Source: a virus. Taken from it: 46,320 nt of DNA. The position numbers and the translations under genes are program-made. Location: IMG/VR virus record IMGVR_UViG_3300008113_000217, positions 1-46,320 of that record, one strand, 5' to 3'. Of this stretch, positions 1 through 8,452 are shown piece after piece (within the stretch, counting starts at the first letter, position 1; each line of letters starts with the position of its first letter). The notes beneath the pieces were generated by a model. The model was given only the letters and a program-made list of their open reading frames with translations. It did not search any database and was not told the DNA's origin.

Positions 1-30
1 CGATTTGAAAAGCTGTTTGAACGCGCTCAT
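1..30 (-). CDS. 5' end of a gene leaving the window
   Basis: An ATG at 30-28 on the minus strand opens a frame reading MSAFKQLFKS that runs off the left edge. It lies 9 nt after the stop of the 328-residue structural protein, in the same direction and with the tight spacing typical of this block. Only ten codons are visible, so no function can be given; position suggests another tail or baseplate gene. Confidence 0.45.
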   Translation of the reverse strand, partial: MSAFKQLFKS

Positions 31-39
31 GCATTTTTA

Positions 40-1026
40 TTAGTAATCTAATTTAATTCTAATTAATGCCTCTTTAGTAAAATCTTTAACTAATGGTCTT
101 GATAATTTAGCTACAGCTAATAATTCATTATTATCATTGTACATACCAACAGTTGTAATATACGTTTGTGGATTATTAACTAAGCTAGTATATAATAAAT
201 TACCATTTGAATCTATAATAGAAGGATTAGTAGTATAATTAAATTCACTATTTTTTACACGAGTAAAGAAATAACGAGAAGATACTGTTTCTGCTGATTT
301 AGCAGTCATTGGATTTCCTGCTACTCCTGAAGCTGAAATAGCATTAAATATTTTTCCTTGATTGTTATTACTAGCAAATGATTTAGTAACAGGTGCAACA
401 AAAGATGCTACTGAGTTAGACCCACTTGCTTTTAAAACTACAATGTTAAGATCAGGAAACATAAATCCATAATATGTTGAAGCAGCACTTGAAGTAAAAG
501 CTGATCCATTACTACCACTGATTATATTGTAATATCTGTTTTCGCCAATAAAATTAGCTGTACTAGATTCGTTACTGTCATCTGTTAAAAATATTTGAGC
601 ACTACCTGATCTAAGCCTTATATTTAAGGCTCCAGGAAGTAATGATTCTTTATATCTAGCTCTTGAATAATTAATAACATATATATCTTCTGCTGTTGTA
701 GTTCCATCAAAACTAAAATTTACAGTTTCAGTACCGTAAACTAAATTTCTATACTGTCCGTAAACAATACGACTTGGAGATGAGCCTGTTACAGATGAAT
801 TAATTAAAGCTGAGCCTGAACCGTATAAATTACCATATTGTACAGTAAATTGAACAGATGATGAAGGATTAGAAGTAACTAAATCGTATACATTCAAATA
901 ATATTCTGTGTTACTACTTGCTGTAAAGAATGTAGATAATGTATTAGCATCATTACTAAATAAACCTCTTACTACGGTTTCTGAACTTACTACTGAATCG
1001 TCTTGTGCGTATCTTATAAATGACAT
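40..1026 (-). CDS. Virion structural protein, Ser/Thr/Asn-rich
   Basis: A 328-residue protein rich in Ser, Thr, Asn, Gly and Tyr, with no signal peptide, membrane segment or low-complexity tail. The composition and beta-strand-like alternation are typical of tail, baseplate or neck proteins of T4-like phages. It is the last complete gene of a run of large structural genes (1251, 217 and 328 residues) with gaps of about 12-30 nt, so it probably acts in the same particle substructure. I do not recognise a specific T4 counterpart. The start at 1026 is the first ATG after the upstream stop. Confidence 0.7.
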   Translation of the reverse strand: MSFIRYAQDDSVVSSETVVRGLFSNDANTLSTFFTASSNTEYYLNVYDLVTSNPSSSVQFTVQYGNLYGSGSALINSSVTGSSPSRIVYGQYRNLVYGTETVNFSFDGTTTAEDIYVINYSRARYKESLLPGALNIRLRSGSAQIFLTDDSNESSTANFIGENRYYNIISGSNGSAFTSSAASTYYGFMFPDLNIVVLKASGSNSVASFVAPVTKSFASNNNQGKIFNAISASGVAGNPMTAKSAETVSSRYFFTRVKNSEFNYTTNPSIIDSNGNLLYTSLVNNPQTYITTVGMYNDNNELLAVAKLSRPLVKDFTKEALIRIKLDY

Positions 1027-1038
1027 ATTTTATTATTT

Positions 1039-1692
1039 TTAGATTTTATTTACAACTAAAGGAATAGTAATTCTAGCACCACTATCTCTACCTACTACTG
1101 TAATAGTTGTAGTTAATGATGTCAATGTTGTGCCATATAATGTATTGATTGTTGTACCTGTAATGGTAAACGATGTTCCTACTTGGGTTACAGATAATGT
1201 AGCTCCAGTTGTTGTATTTAAAGTAGTTCCAGGAGTTGTTGTGGTTATACCAGTACCTTGGAAAGATGATAATAATCTTCCGTCTGCTACAGTAACTGTG
1301 TATCCACTACTTTCAAATGTACTAGTGGCTCCTAGATAATTTAATGTTTGAGGAGTAATAGTTAATGAAGCTCCTTGTTTAATGGTAATACTATTGTACC
1401 CAATATTAATAACAGGTAATTTAGCTGTTCCACGTGGAAGTGTTACTAATTTATATCTCATCATTTGAGTATCATTAGGTATAGCTTCTAATACAGGGGT
1501 AGCCTCAATAGCTTGTCCATAATATGCTGAGCCTGATGGATGATCAGGATTATATAATGTATAATCAATCTCGTCATCTGCTAAAGCAAATTGAGTTATT
1601 TGAAATGAACCATCATTACGCGCTAATAATTGGCGTCCTTTTGTGGTTAAAATTGCGTCTACTGTTATTGTTGTAGGATTTAATATAGCCAT
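1039..1692 (-). CDS. Virion structural protein with conserved N-terminus
   Basis: A 217-residue protein. The first ~100 residues (TTKGRQLLAR, then FALADDEIDY and the YNPDHPSGS stretch) resemble a type of structural protein I have seen in T4-like phages from aquatic samples; this is memory, not a search. Residues ~120-215 are almost entirely Thr/Val/Gly/Ser and look like a beta-sandwich appendage (Ig-like repeats such as TVADGRLL and TVVGRDSG). A putative late promoter (ATATTTAT) lies ~20 nt before the ATG. Probably an outer tail/baseplate or fibre-attachment component; exact role unknown. Confidence 0.7.
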   Translation of the reverse strand: MAILNPTTITVDAILTTKGRQLLARNDGSFQITQFALADDEIDYTLYNPDHPSGSAYYGQAIEATPVLEAIPNDTQMMRYKLVTLPRGTAKLPVINIGYNSITIKQGASLTITPQTLNYLGATSTFESSGYTVTVADGRLLSSFQGTGITTTTPGTTLNTTTGATLSVTQVGTSFTITGTTINTLYGTTLTSLTTTITVVGRDSGARITIPLVVNKI

Positions 1693-1712
1693 TTGTGTAT
1701 ATTTTTACTGTT

Positions 1713-1720
1713 ATAAATAT
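1713..1720 (-). promoter_or_regulatory. Putative late promoter box ATATTTAT
   Basis: Minus-strand ATATTTAT followed by A, 21 nt before the ATG of the 217-residue structural gene. The same octamer recurs before other structural or membrane genes at 6923, 7728, 11037, 13877, 15138, 16355, 39328 and 46290. Confidence 0.45.
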
Positions 1721-4700
1721 TATAATATTCCGTTTTCTTTTAAAGTTTCAACAACGCCATTTAAATTAGTGGCTAATTCAGGAGACATATATTGTGGTGT
1801 CATATACCCTGGGGCATTACCTACTAATTTGGGGGCGTTTATTACTAGTTTAGATGGGTCTATTTGATATTCTCTAATTAAATATCCATTATTAATAGTA
1901 GTTGCTGTTAAATTAGTTGAAATTGATTTATCTAAATAAAGATAAAGATAAAAAAATGCTGGGGTAAATATTACAGGAGGAGTCATATCAAAAGATATTA
2001 TATTGTATACATAATCTTCATTTTGTAAAAATCTAATTTCTTGACCTACTTTAGGTATAGTTGGTATAGGAGTGTCGTATCCACCAACTCCAGCAAAACT
2101 TTGAGATGTTATATCTTGAGCCCATGGATAATTTAAATCACTATAAATTGTTCCAGCATTTTTTGAATAATAAAATATAGACGCTAAATCACTAGAAGCT
2201 GTTAATACATTTCTACTATTAGCTCCAAAAGACCAAGATGCCTCTAATCGAGTAAGTTGTCTTTTATTAATAATACTACCAGTACTATTACTTTCATAAA
2301 ATGCTAAAGAAGCGGTCACCCACTGAGGATATCCAAGAGTAGTATTACTTCCTGATTCATTAGTTAATATGACTTTAGGCCATAATAAAGCAGGTCTATA
2401 TACTGTTGTTGATTGATCTAAATCTGTTTGAGATGACCCAGCTGGGAGTGTAGTGATTTGTAAGTTAACAACACTATCTTTTACAAAATTATTAATTAAA
2501 TTATAATAGTATGCTGAGCCTGTACTAAAATTTACAGTTGTTTGATTACCATCTTTATCAACTAAACTATTAATCCATAATGTTGATTTATTTACTAACT
2601 CAGGATAAGCACCTCTAATTTCTTTAAATGTTAAGAAAAATGCTTGAAATTTATCTATAGCTGATGTTAGACCAAAAGAACCTGAGTCACCGTTTGTAAA
2701 TTCATTATATCGAGACGATATTATTTTGCTACCATCGTGTCTAGAATTTTTATATGATGTTAAAGATAAATACGAATCTTGTAGTTCAGCTGAAGAAGAT
2801 ATAGAGCTTGTTTTTTGTTCTAAAACAATATCTGGTAATCCTGGATTTTCTATTATTTTTCTAACACTAGATGTTACACTGCTAGATACATTATTAAATA
2901 ATACATTATAATCAGATAAAGCAAATTTTTCAAGACTTATACTTTCAGTAACATCATGTTGTGAATTCCAAACATCAATATCTGTTAAGTATGGATTTTC
3001 ATTACTTGGTATAAAGTAAGTATCGTATAAATTAACTTTACTACCGCTTATTTCTCCATCATAATATGCTGCTTTATCATCTGGTAGATTATCATATAAA
3101 AATCCATATTCTGATCCTATGCTTCCACTATTGATTTCACCCTCATGTATACTTTCAGTTGTGCTCGTAGTAGGGTTAGCATATGCAAACTTATTCCTTT
3201 CTAAAACAGGTGAATTAATTGTAATACCAGTAGATAAACTTGTACGAGCAGGTACAAAACTTTCTAGTGTTTTAAACAATGAATTATCAAAGAACTGAAT
3301 TAAACGGATAAATCCGTTGTAATCTAAATAAGATGAAGTAAAACCAGAATATGAACCTGTTCCCTGTTCAAAATATATTTTGCGTTGAATATCTAAATCA
3401 GGATAAGTGTTGTAATATTGTTGTCTAGGATCTCCTATATATTCATCCATATCCCATGAAGGATTACTAGAAGATATAGATTGAGATATATATAAATCTA
3501 TCTGTGTTTGGGGTGAAAACGATATATCTACAAACTGCAAATCATTATCTAAGTAATCTACAGACGATGTTGGAATTTGTTGGATAGTAGTTAAAGGAGA
3601 TAAAACGCTTCCTGTACTTATAGTATCAGATAATCTAACTTTGTTTGTACTATACCCTTTTAAATATTCAGTTTTTGACTCACCTCCATATTCTTTAACA
3701 TTTAAAATACTACTAGTTACACCAAACATAGTTATTATGTTTTGTAAACCAGCTGTTGTTCCTTTAGTTTTAACTAATAGAGGTAAATTATGATATATTC
3801 GTTTATATAATTCGTATGTTAAGTCTTTTCTAGGTATATTATTTAAGTAGCTACTTGTAGCCGAGAAATCAGTTAATGAACCACTATATATAAAACTACC
3901 GGTATTATTACCTACTATATATTGTTCTAAACTTTCTCCTTCATTACTGTTAAATAAATCTATCCCTAATGATTTTAAAACTTGGTAAACTAAATCATTA
4001 GATATGCCTTTATTTGGATTATTATTAGCTAAATTAATGTCAGTTACTGATTTTAGTAGAATCCAAATATTATCAAAATAATGGCCTATCATATTTAGGA
4101 AAAGTAAATACTGGTTATTATCCGGATCATCTCTTAAGTATGTAGGTATCCCATTGATTAAGTTATTTGCATTTAATTCATCATATATAGAAGCAGATGA
4201 TATAGCATTATTAAACCATACTGATGCTGATGTTGACCCTGTTGGAAATAACGTGTATGGTAGTGTTGAAGTGGATTTAGGCCAAGCGTATGATGTAGAT
4301 TCAAAATAAAGATATGTTTCGTATCCATCAAAATTAGAAATAATATTATTAATACTAGCTGAGTATTTGTTAATCTCTAATTTAAGATAAGGATTAAAAG
4401 AGGCACTAGATGAATAATTTAAAATAAGATTACTGTAGTCTTCTATATCTTTTACTTTATTGTAAAATCCATCCAAACGTTGTTCTACAGAACCAAAAAA
4501 GCTAAAATTATCATAATCAGTATAATCAACATTAATAGCAATACTATTTGATGTTAAAGCATTTGATAATTTATTATAAGTATTAGATTGTGTGAGTTGT
4601 AATGATGAAAATAAGTTATTATATCCTGAGTATTGAGTAGATATTGTATTTATTTCTTTAGAAATAGGGATACTAAAATTAGCTCCTCTTAACATTAATG

Positions 4701-5475
4701 GTGGTGGAGGAGAGATTAAAGTATCTAAATTAATACTAAAAGCATATGGGCTTACTTTTTCTTCAACTACCCATAAATCTGCTTTTTCAATAATATTATC
4801 TGGTAGAGGGTCATAAAGTTTAAATAGGATCTCATACCCAGCATCTATTTTATCTAAAGCTATGTTTACCGTTATAACTTGAGTATTTAAACCAAAGTTA
4901 ACAAGATAATTAATAAAATAAGGAGATGAATTTATTTCATCTATTAAACTATTAGCAATAGTTTCTATTTCTTCATTTGATTTAGAAGTAGAAGCTATAC
5001 TAATTTCTGTTCTATCAGCTGATATTCTTTTTAAGAAAAATGTATCATCAGGTGAACCTACTTTATTTTTAAAGAAATTATATTGTGTTCTAAATTCACC
5101 TGATCTATACCCAGAATCTTGTAAATCTTTTACAGGATCGATTTCAATAGAGGTAAATGAAGAACCGGTATCCGGTGTATTAGAGTTTAATGTTCCTAAA
5201 TCACTATTTGTTATTTGATTTTCTGAGTTAGGAGCAGGAGTAAATGCTGGGGTTAAACCTGAATCTGTTGGAAGTTTAAATTTACTGTAAGCGTAATCTA
5301 ATCCTAATAATGAAGCCCCACTAACATCGTATATAAAATATTCTATATAATCTGTATCAGGATCAAAATAGTTTTGAATTTCTTGTACTCCAATTAATCT
5401 AATATCATCTATTGAGTATCTACTGACAATATCAGTATCTGTTATATTTCCTATTATCTGAATATTATTGGCCAT
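1720..5475 (-). CDS. Very large tail/baseplate protein (1251 aa)
   Basis: The largest gene in the window. The protein has no membrane segments and is rich in Ser, Asn, Tyr and Asp. Residues ~440-560 are more helical, with the stretch LPLLVKTKGTTAGLQN, a pattern I associate with baseplate/tail proteins (P2 gpI-like or large wedge proteins) of aquatic T4-like phages. The C-terminal third is beta-rich and low in charge, as expected for an exposed appendage. Its size and the order after gp25 and gp6 make a T4 gp7-type wedge role possible, but I cannot see diagnostic sequence. Its 5' end overlaps the 115-residue gene by 11 nt, implying translational coupling. Confidence 0.75.
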   Translation of the reverse strand: MANNIQIIGNITDTDIVSRYSIDDIRLIGVQEIQNYFDPDTDYIEYFIYDVSGASLLGLDYAYSKFKLPTDSGLTPAFTPAPNSENQITNSDLGTLNSNTPDTGSSFTSIEIDPVKDLQDSGYRSGEFRTQYNFFKNKVGSPDDTFFLKRISADRTEISIASTSKSNEEIETIANSLIDEINSSPYFINYLVNFGLNTQVITVNIALDKIDAGYEILFKLYDPLPDNIIEKADLWVVEEKVSPYAFSINLDTLISPPPPLMLRGANFSIPISKEINTISTQYSGYNNLFSSLQLTQSNTYNKLSNALTSNSIAINVDYTDYDNFSFFGSVEQRLDGFYNKVKDIEDYSNLILNYSSSASFNPYLKLEINKYSASINNIISNFDGYETYLYFESTSYAWPKSTSTLPYTLFPTGSTSASVWFNNAISSASIYDELNANNLINGIPTYLRDDPDNNQYLLFLNMIGHYFDNIWILLKSVTDINLANNNPNKGISNDLVYQVLKSLGIDLFNSNEGESLEQYIVGNNTGSFIYSGSLTDFSATSSYLNNIPRKDLTYELYKRIYHNLPLLVKTKGTTAGLQNIITMFGVTSSILNVKEYGGESKTEYLKGYSTNKVRLSDTISTGSVLSPLTTIQQIPTSSVDYLDNDLQFVDISFSPQTQIDLYISQSISSSNPSWDMDEYIGDPRQQYYNTYPDLDIQRKIYFEQGTGSYSGFTSSYLDYNGFIRLIQFFDNSLFKTLESFVPARTSLSTGITINSPVLERNKFAYANPTTSTTESIHEGEINSGSIGSEYGFLYDNLPDDKAAYYDGEISGSKVNLYDTYFIPSNENPYLTDIDVWNSQHDVTESISLEKFALSDYNVLFNNVSSSVTSSVRKIIENPGLPDIVLEQKTSSISSSAELQDSYLSLTSYKNSRHDGSKIISSRYNEFTNGDSGSFGLTSAIDKFQAFFLTFKEIRGAYPELVNKSTLWINSLVDKDGNQTTVNFSTGSAYYYNLINNFVKDSVVNLQITTLPAGSSQTDLDQSTTVYRPALLWPKVILTNESGSNTTLGYPQWVTASLAFYESNSTGSIINKRQLTRLEASWSFGANSRNVLTASSDLASIFYYSKNAGTIYSDLNYPWAQDITSQSFAGVGGYDTPIPTIPKVGQEIRFLQNEDYVYNIISFDMTPPVIFTPAFFYLYLYLDKSISTNLTATTINNGYLIREYQIDPSKLVINAPKLVGNAPGYMTPQYMSPELATNLNGVVETLKENGIL

Positions 5476-5812
5476 TTCTACCCGATGTTAATGTCTGTAT
5501 TGTTTGTTGTGCTGTTAAAACTTCTTGTCTTAAAGTAGTTATTTCTGCTAGTAACGCCTGAACGTCATCTGTGTTTAAATTAATTCCTAAATATTCCGCT
5601 TCTTTTTCTAAGATAAATCTATGAGAATCTGCATCTCCTTCTTTAGGAATTTGAAAAAATAATTGTTCATATAACGTAAAAAAATCCTCTAATGTAAAAC
5701 TAAGAGTATCTTCTCCTTGTGTAGTATCAATTAATTGAGAAAATTGAGTATCTACTACTTTAGGAAAATTATCTTTGTCAAATATCTGTTTTTGTATAGG
5801 TATTTTAGACAT
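5465..5812 (-). CDS. Small tail/baseplate-associated protein (115 aa)
   Basis: An acidic, Gln-rich protein (KIPIQKQIFDKDNFPKVVDT at the start) whose residues ~85-110 form a leucine/glutamine heptad-like stretch that could be a short coiled coil. It overlaps the 1251-residue gene by 11 nt and shares its start base with the stop of the 363-residue gene. That tight coupling suggests a chaperone, connector or trimerising partner of the large neighbour. No family recognised. Confidence 0.6.
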   Translation of the reverse strand: MSKIPIQKQIFDKDNFPKVVDTQFSQLIDTTQGEDTLSFTLEDFFTLYEQLFFQIPKEGDADSHRFILEKEAEYLGINLNTDDVQALLAEITTLRQEVLTAQQTIQTLTSGRNGQ

Positions 5813-6903
5813 TATCTTATAACTTTAAAATAATAATCTTGGTTTAAAACTAAAACTTCTTTATTAGACAATACTGTTTTAACTAGTAATTGATAATAAC
5901 GTTCTGGTTGTAATCCATTCATATAAACATCAAAATAATTGCCTTGTGAATCAGCACTTATTTTTGTATAATTAGTGTCGAAATCTACAATAATTTCTTC
6001 AGTATCCAAATCTTTTATTGACCAATATGAAGAAGAAGGTAATATTTTATTATTCAAATATACGGAAGCAGTTTGGAAAGTCCTAGTAGGAAATTTATCT
6101 CTTACATTTACTCTAAAACGTTGTACTGAGTCTTGCTGATATTCGCTCTGATTATTTGTTATAGTAGCTACTATTAAATCAGATGTGATTTGCGTTAATG
6201 AACTACTATAAACTGAGTCATTCCAACGAATTTCTAAACAAGGTGGGTATATAGTATGAGTCTCTGCTGAAAAGTATTTAGTTTCAAATTTAGAAGCAGT
6301 GGTAAATTCTATAGAATTTGAATGTTTTACTATAAATCCTTCATTAGAAATAGAAGAGCTTGACCATGCATTTACAGTATTGGTTACCTTTAATTCAATA
6401 TCTTTTGAACTATTGTGACTGAAGGATTGGCTAGTTTCATATGACCCAGTAAACCATAATCCACCACCTGAATTAGAACCTGTGTATGAACCTGTTGTTC
6501 CTGCTGGGAATCCTATGCCAAACCATGTACTTCCACTTATTTCATCTCTATATTTCCAACTAACACCATCAGTAGTTATGGGTGAATCAGCTAATTTACC
6601 AGTACCCACATTCCAACTTCCGGATATAGGATAACCATATATTGTATAATCTAATGGAATTTCACTAGCATATGCTAGATATAGTTTTAGGTAGGCATCA
6701 TACGTGCTTCCTGAAATTTTATTGCTTATTACGTCTGTAATTTCGCTTTGTGGAAATTTTAATAACAAACGTGATACCTCATTGGTACTTGTTATTGTGT
6801 AAAATGTACTTAATTCTAATATTTCATCTAATCCTGAATTAAGACTATTATAATATGAATACAACGTGGCGCTTTTTTCAGGAAATATTTTATAAACTGC
6901 CAT
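5812..6903 (-). CDS. Structural protein, DNRLRE-like beta-rich (363 aa)
   Basis: Residues ~1-220 show alternating beta strands with a conserved-looking core: LLLKFP, then TYDAYLKLYLA, then WYN/W-rich glycine loops and IELKVTNTVNAW. This resembles DNRLRE-type jelly-roll domains of secreted and phage appendage proteins. The C-terminal ~130 residues form another beta domain (RVNVRDKFPTRTF onward). No signal peptide, so probably a virion component. The putative late box ATATTTAT is ~20 nt upstream. DNRLRE is my reading of the pattern and would need a profile search. Confidence 0.65.
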   Translation of the reverse strand: MAVYKIFPEKSATLYSYYNSLNSGLDEILELSTFYTITSTNEVSRLLLKFPQSEITDVISNKISGSTYDAYLKLYLAYASEIPLDYTIYGYPISGSWNVGTGKLADSPITTDGVSWKYRDEISGSTWFGIGFPAGTTGSYTGSNSGGGLWFTGSYETSQSFSHNSSKDIELKVTNTVNAWSSSSISNEGFIVKHSNSIEFTTASKFETKYFSAETHTIYPPCLEIRWNDSVYSSSLTQITSDLIVATITNNQSEYQQDSVQRFRVNVRDKFPTRTFQTASVYLNNKILPSSSYWSIKDLDTEEIIVDFDTNYTKISADSQGNYFDVYMNGLQPERYYQLLVKTVLSNKEVLVLNQDYYFKVIR

Positions 6904-6922
6904 AAATATAGTTTTTATACAT

Positions 6923-6930
6923 ATAAATAT
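6923..6930 (-). promoter_or_regulatory. Putative late promoter box ATATTTAT
   Basis: ATATTTAT on the minus strand, 20 nt before the ATG of the 363-residue structural gene. Confidence 0.45.
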
Positions 6931-6949
6931 GGCAGTTATAAATTTTTAT

Positions 6950-7018
6950 TTATATATCGTAATTATCTATAAAATCAGGATATTCTTCCTCTATTACTTC
7001 CATAATTTGGTCACTTAG
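6950..7018 (-). pseudogene. Possible frameshifted C-terminus of the 33-aa gene
   Basis: A frame without its own good start reads LSDQIMEVIEEEYPDFIDNY and two more residues, then stop. It begins in the last bases of the MKSQPKKR... gene in another frame. Joined by a frameshift, the two would give a ~54-residue protein with a basic first half and an acidic second half. Alternatively it is a 17-residue peptide starting at its internal Met, or chance. Confidence 0.3.
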
Positions 7019-7116
7019 TTAGCTTTTAAAGAAGCAATTACTTTACGATTTTCTTGTATACGTTTTATATTTTTTAAAACGTTTTTTCTGTTGCGTTTTT
7101 TAGGTTGACTTTTCAT
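7015..7116 (-). CDS. Very basic 33-residue peptide
   Basis: Starts MKSQPKKRNRKNVLKNIKR and continues QENRKVIASLKAN. The start codon overlaps the stop of the lysin gene by one base (TAATG), a sign of coupled translation. The composition (about a third Lys/Arg) suggests nucleic-acid or membrane contact. An in-phase-looking continuation exists in another frame just downstream, so the gene may be truncated by a frameshift. No family recognised. Confidence 0.5.
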   Translation of the reverse strand: MKSQPKKRNRKNVLKNIKRIQENRKVIASLKAN

Positions 7117-7706
7117 TACTTAATATCAGCACTTTCAATTAAAGTATAAGTAAATGATGGGCCATGGATTTTAGCTGCTTCACGAGCAATAACCATGAAT
7201 GCTTCAAAATCAGCTGCTTTTTTAAACACTTGACATCCTTCAGACCAGTTTTCTACATAAGTAGAATCAACACCTGCTTTATGAATATTAATACCAAAAA
7301 TACCTTCTTGTATTTTAGTTTCATCATAAGTCATGTCTTTGTTTGCATCACGATAAACTTTAACTGGTTTAGCTTGTTTTAAAGCCTCATATTTACCTTG
7401 GTGTAAACCTAAAGTGTGTGAACCACGATATTGTCCTTCAACTAAACGAGCAACACCTGCTGCGTTGTGAAATTCTTTTACACCTTTAGTACCTGGATCA
7501 GTTGTGCACTGCCATTGTTTAAATACCCAGTTACCACCTACTTTGTAAGATACAGTCATTGTATCATCAAATACGTTTGTAACTTTGTTACCTGTTGCTG
7601 AGTTACGAACACCAACAATATTTAGATCGTAATCTTTAGTTCCTTCGAACCATACATAACCTTTTGCTTTTACAGCTGCTTCGATTTGTTCTTTTGTGTA
7701 TGCCAT
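7116..7706 (-). CDS. L,D-transpeptidase-like phage lysin
   Basis: A 196-residue protein probably acting on peptidoglycan. The C-terminal half has GIFGINIHKAG, then 12-13 residues later NWSEGCQVF: a His and a Ser-x-Gly-Cys arranged as in YkuD-type L,D-transpeptidases and related phage peptidases. The start is chosen at the internal Met of MAYTKEQIEA (7706), because the 17 upstream residues are poor protein and contain the late box. N-terminal residues ~1-20 (TKEQIEAAVKAKGYVWFEG) are typical of this phage family as I remember it. No signal peptide, so it would need a holin or another export route. Confidence in peptidoglycan action is moderate. Confidence 0.7.
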   Translation of the reverse strand: MAYTKEQIEAAVKAKGYVWFEGTKDYDLNIVGVRNSATGNKVTNVFDDTMTVSYKVGGNWVFKQWQCTTDPGTKGVKEFHNAAGVARLVEGQYRGSHTLGLHQGKYEALKQAKPVKVYRDANKDMTYDETKIQEGIFGINIHKAGVDSTYVENWSEGCQVFKKAADFEAFMVIAREAAKIHGPSFTYTLIESADIK

Positions 7707-7727
7707 AATTATAAGATTTATTTTCCT

Positions 7728-7735
7728 ATAAATAT
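7728..7735 (-). promoter_or_regulatory. Putative late promoter box ATATTTAT
   Basis: ATATTTAT 22 nt before the chosen start of the lysin gene, lying between the lipoprotein stop and the lysin start. It would give the lysin late expression independent of the early-type promoter of the lipoprotein gene. Confidence 0.45.
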
Positions 7736-7749
7736 GGTATATACATGTT

Positions 7750-8406
7750 TTATTCAAAAATTACTTTCATCTCGTAATTCTTAATTTCTTGACGACCAAA
7801 ATCACTATTGAAAACAACTCTCATAAAAATAGTAGCAGTATCCCCAATCATTTCATCATCTAAAAATATATTAATTCCCGGTTGATACGTGTACTTACTG
7901 TAAACTGCTAATATTGTACGAGCATATGGTTTTTCCCATCCTGTGAATTTTTTAGGTATTTGATATCCAACAATATTAGTGGGAGACATAAAATCAGATA
8001 AACCAGCCATTGTGTAAGTACGTGTCCCAACAGGAATTGGATCTTTAAAACGCTTATCCGTGTATAGTCCTAAAAATGAATATACTGGGTATCTATATCT
8101 AACTGTGTCAAACAATACAAAATAATCCGAATCAAAACCTACTTCAATTAATGGAACTTCATTGATTACGTATTTTGGAATTAATTCTGATAGTTCTCCT
8201 CTTATTGTAAAGTAATTTAATCCAATATATTTTATATGGTGATATCCATTTAAATCAATTGAATCTTCTCCAGGACCTGAAATGTAAAAGAAGCCTTCAC
8301 AGTTTCCATTTAAACAAGGGTAAGGCCCTTTTTCTTCTTCATCTTCTGGTTTAACACAAGAAAATAAACTAATGCTTAGTAAAGCAAATAAAATAATTTT
8401 TTTCAT
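7750..8406 (-). CDS. Phage-encoded lipoprotein (218 aa)
   Basis: A clear lipoprotein signal: MKKIILFALLSISLFSC, with Cys17 as the lipidation site, followed by an acidic linker (VKPEDEEEKG). The acid-rich residues right after Cys resemble export signals of Bacteroidota surface lipoproteins. The remaining ~190 residues are beta-rich and soluble with no recognised domain. It sits between late structural genes but is preceded by an early-type promoter (8419-8441), which also overlaps the candidate terminator of the gp6 gene. That arrangement fits a moron-type gene, for example superinfection exclusion; this is inference. Confidence 0.75.
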   Translation of the reverse strand: MKKIILFALLSISLFSCVKPEDEEEKGPYPCLNGNCEGFFYISGPGEDSIDLNGYHHIKYIGLNYFTIRGELSELIPKYVINEVPLIEVGFDSDYFVLFDTVRYRYPVYSFLGLYTDKRFKDPIPVGTRTYTMAGLSDFMSPTNIVGYQIPKKFTGWEKPYARTILAVYSKYTYQPGINIFLDDEMIGDTATIFMRVVFNSDFGRQEIKNYEMKVIFE

Positions 8407-8418
8407 AACCTTTTTTTG

Positions 8419-8441
8419 TAAACATAAGAAGAGGACTTTGC
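8419..8441 (-). promoter_or_regulatory. Early-type promoter (GCAAAG-N9-TATGTTTA)
   Basis: Hexamer GCAAAG, 9 nt, TATGTTTA on the minus strand, directly upstream of the lipoprotein gene. It is the only copy of this promoter family found inside the structural block, and its hexamer lies in the loop of the hairpin at 8431-8448. Confidence 0.6.
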
Positions 8442-8448
8442 CCTCCTC
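8431..8448 (-). terminator. Hairpin after gp6 gene, shared with a promoter
   Basis: Minus-strand GAGGA / TCCTC pair around loop GGGCAAAG, followed by TTCTT. It starts 5 nt after the gp6 stop codon. The stem is short, so termination strength is uncertain. Confidence 0.45.
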
Positions 8449-8452
8449 ATAT

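Noticed and set aside
7707-7757. Longer start for the lysin gene
   Set aside because: The added 17 residues overlap the late box and look unlike protein; the Met of MAYTKEQIEA is followed by the conserved N-terminus.
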